64,000 nucleotides of DNA from Anodontia alba (GCA_964016985.1 OZ024825.1:28263893-28327892), one strand, 5' to 3'. Shown: positions 1-10,577, numbered from the stretch's first letter. The notes: a model not told the origin generated them from the sequence alone. Numbers and translations are program-made.

Positions 1-14
1 CACTTAGCACACTG

Positions 15-115
15 GAGACAATTTTCATGAAACGTCAATTCCTGTGAAAAATAAAAATATGAAAAAATATTATCAATTTGTCGTCTACTGAATTAGCCCA
101 GAGAATGGCAAAGGT
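15..115. repeat. Family J foldback MITE, right half
   Basis: The stretch carries the family J right-hand half: GGAGACAATTTTCATGAAACGTCAA, then a TTTGTCGTCTACTGAATTAGCCC-type end. Full copies (for example 31770-31985) have a left half in the opposite sense. The left half of this copy lies before the window or is lost. Confidence 0.55.
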
Positions 116-202
116 AAAAGGAAGAAAATAAACTAACATACATATATTGTTTAAAATTCACTTTTTTTTTTTTACTTGAATGTGCAGATTTTCAACAGTG
201 AA

Positions 203-455
203 CATTACGAAAACAAGCCTATTCAAATACACTGAAAATTTTATCGCCAAAAATGAAAATTTTCAAATAAAAAAATTCTGATATTTTTCATATTTCTGCT
301 CAAAACATAAATTGTGGGTACTTGTTAGAACCGCATCGGCGAGGCGGTTCTAACGAGTATCCACAATTTAGGTTTTTGAGCAGAAATAAGAAAAATAATG
401 TATACCCCTGTAGGCTTTAAGGGGGTCAAACTATATACAAAGGAAATCACGAAGC
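203..455 (+). repeat. Family A hairpin MITE, copy 1
   Basis: The copy starts with the family end CATTACGAAAAC and has the central hairpin at about 290-390, with stem GTTAGAACCGCATCGGCG and its complement. The usual block of short C-rich and G-rich repeats on the right is shortened, and the right end (about 445-455, ATCACGAAG) is degenerate. It has no coding capacity. Non-autonomous DNA element status is inferred from the inverted ends and copy number. Confidence 0.75.
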
Positions 456-601
456 ACAGCTTCTCAAGACACCAAAAGAAGGAGAGAAGAGGAACAAATA
501 ATGACAAACGCCACATATGAAACCACAGACGCACAAACAAGAAGAACTGCAACAAAGGAATCGCAAAGGAACTGTCTTTGGAACAGCTTTATAATGTACT
601 C

Positions 602-648
602 GGGGTGTGTGTGTGTGGGGGGGGGGGGGCGGGGGCGGGGAGGGGCGG
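602..648 (+). repeat. GT run followed by G-rich tract
   Basis: A (GT)n run passes into a nearly pure G tract broken only by single C or A residues. Four or more G runs make it G-quadruplex-prone on this strand. No gene is adjacent. Confidence 0.8.
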
Positions 649-979
649 TAACGCGGAAAAAAATTTTGGGCGGGGTTTGCCGCTGGAACTTTGACACCCC
701 CTATGCATATATATAATTTCCAGACTGACAAAACATACCTATTCATATAATTTGCATGTAAAAAGATACCCTATTCATATAATAGAAGAATTTTATAAAC
801 ACTAGTTGAACCAACTTACTTTGGAATTATATGCAAAACATATGTGCATTTTGCCTCTTGTTTTGATTATGTATGTGGTTAGGTAAGTTGTCTGCCAAAA
901 TTGGAAACCAATGGGCTATTGATGTAATGCTGCTTTAGAAATGTGGGCTACTGATATAATTTGGTGCTAAAATTGATTG

Positions 980-2200
980 CAGATACAAAATTAAAGTTCA
1001 CAGACAAAAATAGTTTCCTAAAAAATTAACAATTTCAACTTTATCCCATACAAAAGCATATACGACCAAATTTGACCTTGATGTAAATTGGGTCAAGGTC
1101 AAGCCAGTCATCATTTGAATAAACTATGATGGGCCCCGAGACCCCAATACTATACACCAAGTTTCAAGGCAATCGGTCCATTGGTTCCGGAGAAGAAAGT
1201 TTGTTTTTTTTTAATGATTTTACCATATACGGGCATGGCAGCCTTATTTGTTATATGACCAAACTCATATTTATTAATTTTAATTTCCTTATTCCTAAAA
1301 GCTTTCCTATGAAATTTGGTTAGAAATGGCCCAGTGGTTTCTGAGAAAAACATTAATTTTCATATCTGAATGACATTGGGCCTTGAATACTCATGTAGTT
1401 TCATTTACATATTTAGCTACCTGCATATACAAATTTTTAGATCACAGGCTGGAATAGTTTCTGACAAATACACAGTTTTGACTTTTTCCCATATAAAAGC
1501 CTATGCGACCCAAGTTGGCCTTAGCCTAAAATAGGTCAAAGCCATCCAATGGACATCATTTCAATAAACTATAATTGACTTCAGTCCCCAATTCTACATA
1601 CTAAGTTTCATGATAATCAGCCCACTGATTCCTGAGAAGAAGCCTTCTAAACGATTTTAATCTTATATGGGCATGGCGGCCAAATTGGTCATCGGACCAT
1701 ACTTATATTAATTAATTTTCATTTTTTGTTCTAAAAATTTTCATATGAAATTTGGTTACAAATGGCCCAGTAGTTTCTGAGAAAAACAAGTTTTAATTTT
1801 CATATCTGATGAACTTGGGTCAAGGTCATCGAATGACCCTGACCTTAAATACTTATGTAGTTTCATTTACTCATTTAGCTTACTGCATCTACTAATTTTC
1901 AGACCACAGGCTGCAACAGTTTCTGAAAAATACAAGGTTTTGACTTTTTCCCAAACAAGTCTATGCGAACAATTTTGACCTTGGCCTAAAATAGGTTGAG
2001 TCCATCCAAGTACCATCATTTGAACAAACTATGATTGGCTCGAGTCTCCAATGCTACATACGAAGTTTCATGGTAATCGGCTTACTAGTTCGCGAGAATA
2101 AGATTTTTGAAAGGTTTTTACCTTATATGGGCATGGTGGCCAACTTTGTCATGTGACCTCGACCCGCAAACATTAAAACCACAAAAATGACTAATTAGAC
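980..2200 (+). repeat. Long-period degenerate tandem repeat, about 2.7 copies
   Basis: Three blocks recur with a period of roughly 430-470 bp. Shared landmarks are CAGTTTTGACTTTTTCCCAT, GACCTTGG..TAAAATAGGTCAA, CATCATTTGAATAAACTATGAT, AAGTTTCATGGTAATCGG, TATATGGGCATGG and TTTCATATGAAATTTGGTTA (the block begins near 1000, 1460 and 1930). The copies are well diverged and no reading frame is kept. It resembles the non-coding tandem repeats of mollusc genomes. Confidence 0.7.
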
Positions 2201-2220
2201 AAATAAATAAGTCTATTGTA

Positions 2221-2435
2221 TTATACATTATCTCGGGGGAAGGGGGGTCGGGAGGTCATTATATGGATTTGCCATTTTTCTTTAGGAATATCTAAATCAC
2301 ATTGCCTAACATACCTAAAATTGAAATTCGACTCTTTCAATATATAGTGTGGAGGGAGTGTATTCAGTTCAAAATGGGTTAACATGATAGAATGCGTCCT
2401 TCTAACAGTGCGTGTTTCTCTAGAGTCAACCACAG
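2221..2435. repeat. Dispersed repeat shared with 4770-4900
   Basis: The segment with CCATTTTTCTTTAGGAATAT..AAATCACA, then ACATACCTAAAATTGA and TTCAGTTCAAAATGGGTTAA, recurs at 4775-4895. The ATGGGTTAA end matches the outer end of the family C copy at 4600-4900. This is therefore probably half of such an element without its hairpin. Confidence 0.5.
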
Positions 2436-2439
2436 ATGA

Positions 2440-2790
2440 ACTTCAGTAGCTTGTACATATTTGGGACCTCAGAAATTTGTTCTAGACATTGGTAATTCGA
2501 GCCACTGAGGGTCAGGAGGCGACTTGGGATATAATTTAGAAATGTCTTTTCGATCGTCTATAAAAATGGTATGTTGAGTGTACTCATTAGAATCGCCTCG
2601 ATGAGGCGATTCTTATGATAACAAACAACCTACAGTTTCATTATAATAAAACCAAATCCATAAAACATCCCTTAATGTGTGTTTTTTGTTTGTTTGTTTT
2701 TTTTGTTTTGTTTTTTTTTGTTTTGTTTTTTTGCGCTATCGGAAGAATATTCCAGGAACTCAAAAACCACTTCCAATACAAGAGTTTTAC
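2440..2790. repeat. Family E MITE (pogo/Tigger-like ends), copy 1, diverged
   Basis: It contains the E landmarks TTGGGACC, ATTCGAGCCACTGAGG, GTCAGGAGGC and TTTTCGAT, then the hairpin CTCATTAGAATCGCCTCGAT with its complement at about 2583-2612, and TCGGAAGAAT near 2740. A T-rich expansion (2672-2732) interrupts the right half. The family is best seen intact at 50756-51106. Confidence 0.6.
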
Positions 2791-2966
2791 ACGTGGTAAT
2801 TTGCTACTTATTGTTTTCTATTTATAATTGTTTTTTCCTAATATAGTTTAATAATAAAACACTGAAATACGAGCAATCGCTTTTTAAAGTGTAATATGAT
2901 AGCACGTTAAAAAAAAAATTGTAGATTAAAGATAGTTCCTCAGTGTATATACAGCAGAGGGAAAAG

Positions 2967-3170
2967 TAGACTGGCTCCAGTCTCCAATGACTATTTTTTT
3001 TCTTATAACCTTTTTTATTATTCCACTAAAATAAAACCAAAGTAATATGACTATAAAGACTGGTCACTAGACCTGCCTTTATAGCCATGATATTTTTTGT
3101 TTTATTTTAGTGGATTATTAAACAGGATTATGAGAAAACTATTTAGTCACTGGAGACTGGAGCCAGTCTA
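2967..3170. repeat. Family K palindromic MITE, full copy
   Basis: The ends are inverted repeats (TAGACTGGCTCCAGTCTCCA at the left, its complement at the right). The inner arms CCACTAAAATAAAACCAAA..AATATGACTATAAAGACTGGTCA fold back on TGCCTTTATAGCCATGATAT..GTTTTATTTTAGTGG. Length is about 204 bp. The outer T and A could be a TA target duplication. Partial copies lie at 39132-39235 and 59882-60040. Confidence 0.75.
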
Positions 3171-3428
3171 AGGGAAAAGATTCAGACGAGGTTACATGTA
3201 TCTGTTTCGCTAATACTTATTCTGTTTACCGTATTAAACCTAAATATGCCGATATCTTAACGGAAACGGATAGACATTCAGGGGATGCAGTTCTCAAACT
3301 CGTTTCGCCTCCCTTCTGAAAAGAAGCTTACGCTTAAAGGAAAGAATTTGCTCCCATTTAGAAGTGTATTATCTCACTTTGGGGCACATATAGATCGTTT
3401 ACTAAGGTTTTTTTGTTGTTGGTGTTGT

Positions 3429-3442
3429 CTTTTTGTTTTTGT

Positions 3443-3475
<33 letters not shown>

Positions 3476-3500
3476 TGTTTCTTTTTTGTTTTGTTTTTTG
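3429..3500 (+). repeat. (GTT)n microsatellite in a T-rich stretch
   Basis: A GTT run of about ten units continues into TTTTG repeats. The repeat gives Cys-rich or Phe-rich conceptual translations that have no coding meaning. Confidence 0.85.
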
Positions 3501-3816
3501 TTCTAAACAGCGATATCGGTATCAACAACTTCATTAAATTCTAAGTATGACGTTGGCTTGAAAACACATCTGCAGGAAGGTCTGTCGGAACCCGAATTTC
3601 ACGGCGACTTAGCTTGTAAATGCAGAAAGAATATGAATGTTACAACAAATAGAAATCGATTGTCAGTCATTAAAAATTGACAGGTTACATCATAACTGTT
3701 AATGCGGCAAAACTGCATGCATGTTTGTTAACACATTTATGATTAATGACTTTGCTTCCCTCTGTCATTGCACGACGTTGACTAGGACCTCAATTGAATA
3801 ATGACTTTCCTCGGTC
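3500..3816. other. No recognisable feature
   Basis: No reading frame, repeat family or RNA gene was recognised in this AT-rich stretch. Confidence 0.5.
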
Positions 3817-3924
3817 CCCAGCTGGCACGCAACGTTGAGGCAACGTCGTATCAACGTCGATGCAACGTCACGATGTTGCATCGACGTTGATGCGACGTTG
3901 TATAAACGTCATGTGACTGCTGGG
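3817..3924. repeat. Family G palindrome (ACGTT-rich), copy 1
   Basis: It runs from CCCAGCTGGCACGCAACGTT to ACTGCTGGG. The interior is an imperfect palindrome built from repeated CAACGTCGATG-type words centred near 3871. Other copies lie at 17078, 55939, 57942 and 60682. Confidence 0.75.
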
Positions 3925-4106
3925 TCTGCTTCAGAAGATTGGCGCCCGACTACTGCTGTATGTGGTCGGGCACATCGTGGTCCAATTTGTTATTTTCTTT
4001 TCTCTGGCTACAGCTCTCCTATGAGCCCTCAACTTGGTTCTCTGTTTAGTTTCTTGTGTTTTACTTTGATGTTTCACTGACAAGTTATAGAGTGGATATT
4101 TTGGCA

Positions 4107-4394
4107 CATCACAAAAACATGCCTATGTAATTTTGACCCCCCACCCCACTTAAACCCCACTTTTATATATATAGTAAAACTGGGGTTTCCAGGGGTATAC
4201 ATTATTTTTCTTATTTTCTGCTCAAAAACATATATTATGGGTACTCATCTCGGCGAGGCGAGGCTGTTCTAACGAGTACCCACAATCTATGTTTTAAGCA
4301 GAAGTAAGAAAAATATCAGAATTTTTTATCTGAAAATTTTCATTTTTTGGTGGTAAAATTTTCAGTATATTTGAACAAGCGTGTTTTCGTAATG
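4107..4394 (-). repeat. Family A hairpin MITE, copy 2
   Basis: A reverse-oriented copy from CATCACAAAAACATGCCTAT to the GTGTTTTCGTAATG end. The left part has the AAACCCCACTTTTATA/AACTGGGGTTT pair and the central hairpin is at 4225-4310, with one arm shortened (CTCATCTCGGCGAGG). Confidence 0.8.
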
Positions 4395-4599
4395 AGGAAG
4401 TTACGGTAAATAGATTTTCAACCGTCAATTGTAAAAACAAGAAAGCAAACGCGCATACAATTTATACATTCCACGATCTTTTGGTTATTTTAAGCAACAA
4501 CCTTCCATTTATAGTGTATGTTAAAACCGTCAATGATGCCAGTAACAAAACTGCGACCTTTTCTGAAACGATTTTGAGAATTTCTTAGTAAGCATTTGA

Positions 4600-4900
4600 T
4601 TTCTCATTTGCCATTGTATAAGAATAGCGTTCAAGATGACGAATCTCCAAATATAGCATATTTCTGAACCAACTTTTAGTCTGGAGACTCCAAAAGGGTA
4701 ATTGGCAAACAGTGAAGACCCAGATCAGACGCCGCATGTTGCGGCGTCTGATCAGGGTCTCCATAGTTTGCAAATATTTTAGCCATTTTTTCTTTTCTCG
4801 TGATATATCAAAATCACAGACTGACATACCTAAAATTGACATTCGGCTCTTCCAATATACATTTGTGGAGGAGTACATTCAGTCTAAAATGGGTTAATAA
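4600..4900. repeat. Family C element with GATCAGACGCCGC hairpin
   Basis: The central hairpin is at 4710-4771 (GAAGACCCAGATCAGACGCC with its complement, loop ATGTT). To the left is a TTTTAGTCTGGAGACTCC segment, and to the right is TTCAGTCTAAAATGGGTTAA. The copy at 13160-13410 has matching outer sequence, so the element is larger than the hairpin. Confidence 0.7.
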
Positions 4901-4987
4901 ATGGTTGTTATAGCAAAATGTAAAGCGGGTGAAAAAAGTACTCGCTAAACAGACGTTATATGCGTTCTAAGTTCACAGAAAATACTA

Positions 4988-5269
4988 CATTACGAAACCA
5001 CGCCTATTCAAATATATAGACAATTTCACCTCCAAAAAAACTGAAAGTTTTCAGATAAAAAATTCTGACATTTTTCATATTTCTGCTCAGAAACATAGAT
5101 TGTGGGTACTCGTTAGAACCGCCTCGGCGAGGCGGTTCTAACGAGTACCCACAATCTATGTGTTTGAGCAGAAATAAGAAAAATAATGTATACCCCTGTA
5201 AACCCCAGTTTTATTACATAAAAGTGGGGTTTAAGGGGGTCAACATAAAATAGGCATGTTTTCGTGATG
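4988..5269 (+). repeat. Family A hairpin MITE, copy 3
   Basis: Nearly intact: CATTACGAAACCACGCCTAT at the left end, GGCATGTTTTCGTGATG at the right. The central hairpin at 5087-5165 has an essentially perfect stem, GGGTACTCGTTAGAACCGCC on each side of the CTCGGCGAG centre. The paired AAACCCCAGTTTTA / AAGTGGGGTTTAA segment follows. Confidence 0.85.
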
Positions 5270-5348
5270 ATTTACAGCTTAGTAACGAACACTATCACGC
5301 AATTCACTATCTTGTGATACGAGTATCATTTTACTAATTTTACTTTTT

Positions 5349-5354
<6 letters not shown>

Positions 5355-5388
<34 letters not shown>
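5355..5388 (+). repeat. Poly(A) tract
   Basis: A run of about 34 A residues follows AAATT. No retroposon body could be identified upstream, where the sequence is AT-rich and unrecognised. Confidence 0.85.
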
Positions 5389-5389
<1 letters not shown>

Positions 5390-5390
<1 letters not shown>

Positions 5391-5980
5391 TTTAGCCGCC
5401 TTAATTTGATTCCAGACTGGTTATTTGATCAAAATTAGTAAATATACTATCCAGCAATATTATATATTCAGAGCTTATATTCAAAGAGAGCAGCAATGTT
5501 TTAACATGATTAAAACTCATTTAATTAAATCCTAATATTTTCCTTTAATATTTATAATGCAAGATATTGGCCACTCTTCTAGATTTAAACTGTACATTTT
5601 ACGCTCTAGATCAGTATTACCGTGAGTCGTGAAGTATTACTATTAGTTTCTTTTGCCATTTAGTAATGCTGCCTTTTTTCTATTTTTGGTCAGGATATTA
5701 ACTATGTCATCATAAAATTTCGATTTCGAAAGACAAAGTATGAGATAAATTATGAGACTATTAGTTTATCTATTTACACTGCTAAGACAATAGTTGTGTT
5801 CCATTCATAAAATTGTTTCCGCTAGCAGTTTCCTAATAAATGCAAAAATAAAAGCAACGTTCTGAAGGAAGAATCATACAACTATACCTTAAGAAAACTG
5901 AATATGCTTGGAATATATTATGCCATAGTTTTGCCAGGGAGACAGAATTTATGACTGCCGTTTGCTTTCCTGCCTGCACA
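5390..5980. other. No recognisable feature
   Basis: AT-rich sequence with no repeat family or reading frame that I could support on either strand. Confidence 0.5.
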
Positions 5981-5983
5981 GCA

Positions 5984-6080
5984 AGGCTTTTCTGAAAATG
6001 GGTCTACTCTAAAAGGAAAGAATTTGCTCCCTTTTGGGAGCAAATTCTTTCCTTTAAAGCAGACCCATTTTCAGAAGAGA
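5984..6080. repeat. Family B hairpin, copy 1
   Basis: TTCTGAAAATGGGTCTACTC leads into a perfect stem AAAGGAAAGAATTTGCTCCC with its complement around a TTTT centre (6012-6056). It closes with GCAGACCCATTTTCAGAAG. Similar hairpins lie near 6595, 6850, 8640, 9405, 14070, 15490, 16730 and 62790. Confidence 0.8.
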
Positions 6081-6178
6081 GACAAAAATATCAAAAGATG
6101 GTTCTATTTGTTTATTGAGTTGTATGCTTTGCGTTTCAGTTCTTGATTTAGTGTCAGAACTATGCACTTTTGTGCATT

Positions 6179-6226
6179 GTTTTTTTTTTTTTTTTTTTTT
6201 ATTTTGTTTGTTTTTTTTGGGGGGGC
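6179..6226 (+). repeat. Poly(T) tract ending in a G run
   Basis: About 22 T residues, then TTTTGTTTG and a final TTTTTTGGGGGGG. Low complexity only. Confidence 0.8.
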
Positions 6227-6549
6227 TGTTAACTATCTTCTATTTTTTATTCATTTACTTTCCATAATTTACCATGGAATTGTTTCCAATCTCAGACCGC
6301 TTGATAATAACCGAGGGCGAGCTTTCTATTTGAGTATATATAATTTTTACTATATATAGCCTCTTCATTTTTCCCGGACACGCAGTCACAATTACTTCGC
6401 AATAAACAGGATCGGTCTAATCGCCACAGTAGAGACACGACTAGCTAATGTTTCTCATCAAGGCTAAAACAATAAAATGTAGCGAGACCTTCTTGTAATT
6501 GTTTCAGTGTTCGTTCCGAACAGGTAACAGTCAATCATCAATCAGACAC

Positions 6550-7085
6550 TTTCAGTGGAGACACTTCCGCCAAAATTGTTTTTGCTCCCTTCTTGAAAGG
6601 TGGGTCTACTCTAAAAGGAAAGAATTTGCTCCCACTGGGAGCAAATTCTTTCCTTTTAGAGTAGACCCTTTTCCACGCGGGATTTGGTGACATGAAAGCA
6701 AACAGGTAGACATAAAAGTTAACTCCCTTATCAAAAAAGATGGCGCAGACTCTACCAAGCATATCTAGCCCTCTCAAAGACACCACTGAACTGCAAAGTT
6801 ATTTGTCGCTTTACCAAAGAATTTCAAAATTGTTTTTGCACCCTTTAAAAAACTAGTCTACTCTAAATGGTAAGAATTTGTCCCCCTTTTCCGTTTAGAG
6901 TAGACCCTTAGCTTTTCACAAGCGGTTTGGTGTAGATCTACAAGAAAGCAAAACGGAAGTCACAAAGGTTGACTCCCTTATAAAACAAAAATGGCGAAAA
7001 CTCTAGAAGGCGTTTCAAGCCCTCTTAAAGACGCCACAGGACTTCAAAATTATTTGTCGCTTTATCAACTTGAAAGAATTTAAGG
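6550..7085 (+). repeat. Tandem duplication of about 255 bp with family B hairpins and paired short reading frames
   Basis: Two adjacent units each begin AAAATTGTTTTTGC and contain a family B hairpin (near 6603-6668 and 6850-6908). They then share GAAAGCAAA, TTGACTCCCTTAT or TTAACTCCCTTAT, and an ATGGCG start (6739 and 6991). The two short frames read alike: MAQTLPSISSPLKDTTELQS then YLSLYQ, and MAKTLEGVSSPLKDATGLQN then YLSLYQ. The second stops after LERI at about 7079-7081. Several codon differences are silent. Whether this was ever an exon is unknown, as no gene name is recognised. Confidence 0.6.
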
Positions 7086-7380
7086 TTATTACAATATAAT
7101 TAATAACAGCTAGGGTAATTGTTGTTACGACAGAACTATTACGTGTTTCTCATAAAACACGAATGAAAACTAATTCAGGTCAACAGCTTGACCCGCTTTC
7201 TAAAAACACAACGTACTAAAATCTTGATACCCGTATTTAGGTCAGGGGCCGCAAAAAGTTACCGAGCATCGAATTGGTTCTGTTAAAAAACATAAAAACA
7301 CAACGTACCAAAGTCTTGAAAACGACCTGCTGCGTTTTACATTTAGGTAACGGGTTGCTTACCTGAAATTTAGCTCCATA
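7085..7380. other. No clear feature; short direct repeat
   Basis: The only structure noticed is a repeated AAAACACAACGTACTAAA/ACCAAA..TCTTGA segment (7203-7230 and 7295-7320). Confidence 0.4.
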
Positions 7381-7381
7381 T

Positions 7382-7550
7382 TAACCCTTACCATGCTGAA
7401 TAAATTAAGATGCCACGCCTACTTCTAATTTTCATCCAGTCAGATTACTTGATCCGGGTTATTAATAAAACATCACCAACTGATCAGGATCTACACTGTT
7501 TCAAAGGCAGGGCATATCCGAGTTCAGCCGGACTAGAGTTAACAGTTCCA
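7382..7550. repeat. Family Q element, diverged copy
   Basis: It shares ACCCTTACCATGCTGAATAAATTAAGATGCCACGCC, ATTTTCA.CCA.TCAGATTA and TTGATCC with 8262-8461 and 25796-26010. It also keeps half of the GATCTACACTGTTT core hairpin and GGGCATATCCGAGTTCAGC. The left arm of the hairpin has been lost. Confidence 0.6.
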
Positions 7551-7692
7551 TTTTTTTCCTGTTCCTCAAGTGTTTTTTTGCCTGTTTTGACGGCAGAATT
7601 GGTCATAATGTATAATTCAAGCCATTCTGCGTTAGATTCTGCAGTAGATCTTCTCAAAATTGTATATTTTGGGTAGTTGCTTTGAAACCATC

Positions 7693-7916
7693 TGGGCCAA
7701 GTTGTTCAAAGCTAACGATGTCGTTAGTTAACGATTCGTTAAAATTTACATCGAGTGATATGCAAATATGCTGAATTTTTTTTTGCTTAAAAAATGTGAG
7801 TAGCTTTTTTTCAGCAAAAAATATCAGAATATTATATATTGAATCCGCTAAAACAGTTAACGAAACTTACCCTTAACGAGCTCGTTAAGCTAACGACGCT
7901 TTGAACAACTAGGCCC
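7693..7916. repeat. Family F foldback MITE, copy 1
   Basis: The terminal inverted repeats are GGGCCAAGTTGTTCAAAGC and its complement at GCTTTGAACAACTAGGCCC. Inner motifs are CGTTAGTTAACGA, AAAAAATGTGAGTAGC, TTCAGCAAAAAATAT and TTAACGAGCTCGTTAA. Intact relatives lie at 14722-14965 and 53304-53530. Confidence 0.8.
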
Positions 7917-8261
7917 TGGGGTACAAATTGCCCTTACACCTGTCATGAACTACAAATCTGTGTCAGTGCAAGAACTCATACAAATCTGTGACAGTGCCAA
8001 CGAAGACGTGGAATCTGATTACATGGACACATAACCTACCATTTTGTTTCTTGTTTAGAATTTTCTAGAGGGACTGCTACCAGGCAAGTACCAAGTATTG
8101 ACGATTTGAAATTGACTTGAAAACAAACAAGTTCTGTGCTGTAGAACATATGCAAAAATGCGTTAAAAATAAAAACAGGAAAATCAGTGGCAGTCTGTAA
8201 CCATTTACGAATAGTTAAACTTAAGAACAGAACATTAAGATGATCAGAAAATTAACCCTTG

Positions 8262-8461
8262 TCCTGCTGAATAAATTAAGATGCCACGCCCATTTCTAAT
8301 TTTCAGCCAATCAGATTATTTGATCCAGATTGTTGATATAAATTCACATACTTAATGGCAAACAGTGCAGATCTAGATCAGTTGGCCTCTTCAGAAGCCA
8401 ACTGATCTGGATCTACACTGTTTGCAAAGGCAGGACATATCCGAGTTCAGCAGGACTAAGT
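8262..8461. repeat. Family Q MITE with an embedded C-type hairpin
   Basis: The ends CCTTGTCCTGCTGAA and TTCAGCAGGACTAAG are inverted repeats. The core GGCAAACAGTGCAGATCTAG, ATCAGTTGGCCTCTT and AGAAGCCAACTGATC form a hairpin at 8357-8425. The same hairpin module appears elsewhere inside elements with other ends. Confidence 0.8.
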
Positions 8462-8633
8462 TTAAAACTTGCTTTTTCAGCTCAGATTAATCCCAAACTA
8501 TTCACATGCAAGTGCATATTTGGTTATAAAATAGATCAGTTGCAAATAAAACATGATCGTTCCAAGGGCGCAGCCAGAAAGAAATTATTTTTACGCAGAC
8601 CTGGGAAAAATCTAGAAAATCCTAGTTTCGCTT

Positions 8634-8700
8634 TCAAAATAGGGGCTACTCTAAAAGGAGGGCAAATTCTTTCCTTTAAGAGTAGCCCCTATTTTGGAAG
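8634..8700. repeat. Family B hairpin, shortened
   Basis: AAAATAGGGGCTACTCTAAA, then AGGGCAAATTCTTTCCTTTA, and AGAGTAGCCCCTATTTT at the right. The left stem has lost its middle. Confidence 0.7.
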
Positions 8701-8815
8701 AGATGAATTCTTTCCTTAAAGAACAGTTCCTATGGTAAAAAAGCAAAATATCTTATGTTAGTCCATGTCTCTGTTGCAAATATTTTTCGTACGCATATTA
8801 CGAACAAGCGTAATA

Positions 8816-9785
8816 TGCGTAATTACGAACAGTGTAGACCCCGATCAAAGTAACAGTTTCGATCAGCTGATCAAACAGATTTTAGGACCAGTTTGATATT
8901 TGTCTACACTTTAACTCGTTCACTGCCACAGGCGATAATAATTGGCTTTTGCAAACAGCATAGATCCAGATGAGACGGCTCATTGAGTCGTCTCATCTGG
9001 ATCTACGCTGCTTGATATTCAGTCTTTCAACTTTACATGTAATAATAGTTTTTCCAAGCGGCAATTTGTTTAATATAAAAAAGCCTATGTGTTCTGTTCA
9101 TGGCTACTTTTGAAGCAGTAAATACAATTGTTATGTTTTCTGCCATTTGTCACCAGGGAGGCCCTCTCAGGGGGGGGTACCTGTTTCCTTGTTCCCCTGA
9201 AAAATCGGCATTTTCCCTTGTTCCCCAAAATCAAAATTTTGATTTTCTATTTTTCTTGTTCCCCAAAATCGCCTTTGTTCCCTTCAGTTTTAGACTTTTG
9301 TTCCCCAAATGGCCTTATTCCCCTGTTCCCCAAAACCCCTGGGAGGGCCTCACTACGGAGACAACATATGTGACTCTCTGTGGTTTTCTGCATACCAGTT
9401 CCCTTCTGAAAAGAGGGCTACTCTAAAACGAAAGAATTTCCTCCCGTTTGGAACAAATTCTTTCCTTTTAGAAAAAGACCGCTTTAACTCTTTCGGTGCC
9501 AAATATCAGACGACATTTGTCGTCTGCTTTTTTATTTTAACAAACTGCCGCTTGGAAAGACTATTACATGTAAAGTTGAAAGACTGAATAACAAACAGCG
9601 TAGATCAAGATGAGACGGCTCAATGAGCCGTCTCATCTGGATCTATGCTGTTTGCAAAAGCCAATTATTATCGCCTGTGGCAGTGAACGAGTTAAAGAGT
9701 AGACAAATATCAAACTGGTCCTAAAATCTGTTTGATCAGCTGATCGAAACTGTTACTTTGGTCGGGGTCTACACTGTTCGTAATT
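8816..9785. repeat. Large inverted repeat with arms of about 260 bp
   Basis: The left arm (8816-9075) and right arm (about 9527-9785) are reverse complements with few differences. Shared landmarks are ATTACGAACAGTGTAGACCC, CAGTTTCGATCAGCTGATCA, TTAACTCGTTCACTGCCACA, TATTATCGCC and a GATGAGACGGCTC hairpin. The latter is at 8962-9010 in the left arm and 9604-9652 in the right. The spacer holds the CCCCAAAA-repeat element (9150-9356) and a family B hairpin (9402-9475). Confidence 0.8.
9150..9356. repeat. TIR element with repeated TTGTTCCCCAAAA motif
   Basis: The ends GGGAGGCCCTCTCAGGGGG and CCCTGGGAGGGCCTCAC are inverted. Between them lie at least four copies of a TTGTTCCCC(A)AAA word, spaced irregularly. 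The conceptual frames are repeat-driven and no protein family is recognised. Confidence 0.65.
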
Positions 9786-9898
9786 TAGTCAGCTCTCTTA
9801 GATACATCACCAGGAGTAAGCGGACAACGAAGCGGGAAATACAAGTCCAGATCACTTGCGCCTTTGCGCGGTCTAATCAGGTAATTCTGGTCCACCCG

Positions 9899-9965
9899 TT
9901 TTTTTTTTTTTTTTTTTTTGTTTTTATGTTTTGTTTTTTTTTTTTTTTTTTTTTTTGTTTTTTTA
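9899..9965 (+). repeat. T-rich low-complexity tract
   Basis: Long T runs separated by single G or A residues. Confidence 0.85.
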
Positions 9966-10029
9966 CAATGATATAACGTTAAATTGTTCTTTTATTAATT
10001 AATTCACGTAACCCGAGGCACATCTATTT

Positions 10030-10300
10030 TCATACAGATTTTGAAAATAGAAATGTACTTGCAAGTTTCAAGTTTCTACAGTTATTTTCGACTAACGCTA
10101 TGTATGCTGGGTCAAAATTTCTGCAGACGTCGCTTTGAAATATCTTTCTTATTTTTTTCCAGAAAATAGGCTTTGACATTTCATGCAAATTGTCTCCTTC
10201 AGAGACAATTAGCATGAAATGTCAAAGTGTATTTTCTTGGAAAATAAAAATATGGTTAATTTGTCGTCTGCTGATTTAGCCCTGAGAGTGGTAAATGTCA
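10030..10300. repeat. Family J foldback MITE
   Basis: GGCTTTGACATTTCATGCAA followed by ATTGTCTCC, and GGAGACAATT..CATGAAATGTCAAAGT, make a central foldback at 10170-10228. The right flank has AATTTGTCGTCTGCTGATTT, then AGCCCTGAGAGTGGTAAATG, as in other J copies. Confidence 0.7.
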
Positions 10301-10577
10301 AGGTTGTTATCTGAGCGTCCCTCAGAAATGTTATTCCCACATGAAATGCAGTTGATCGAAGCTTGATATTGAAAACAATACTGAGAACTGGATACCTAAG
10401 CAGTACTTGAGACATTAATGTATAAATAGGCTATTTGCTGACTTACTTTTAAGCAAATATATATTACATGTGTAAATAGACTTCCCTGTAAGACTTTTGA
10501 GAGATACTGCATTTTTATGAACAGCCTCAGTCAATCCCCAATCTCATTAAAAACATCCTAGACAGTAGGATCTAATG

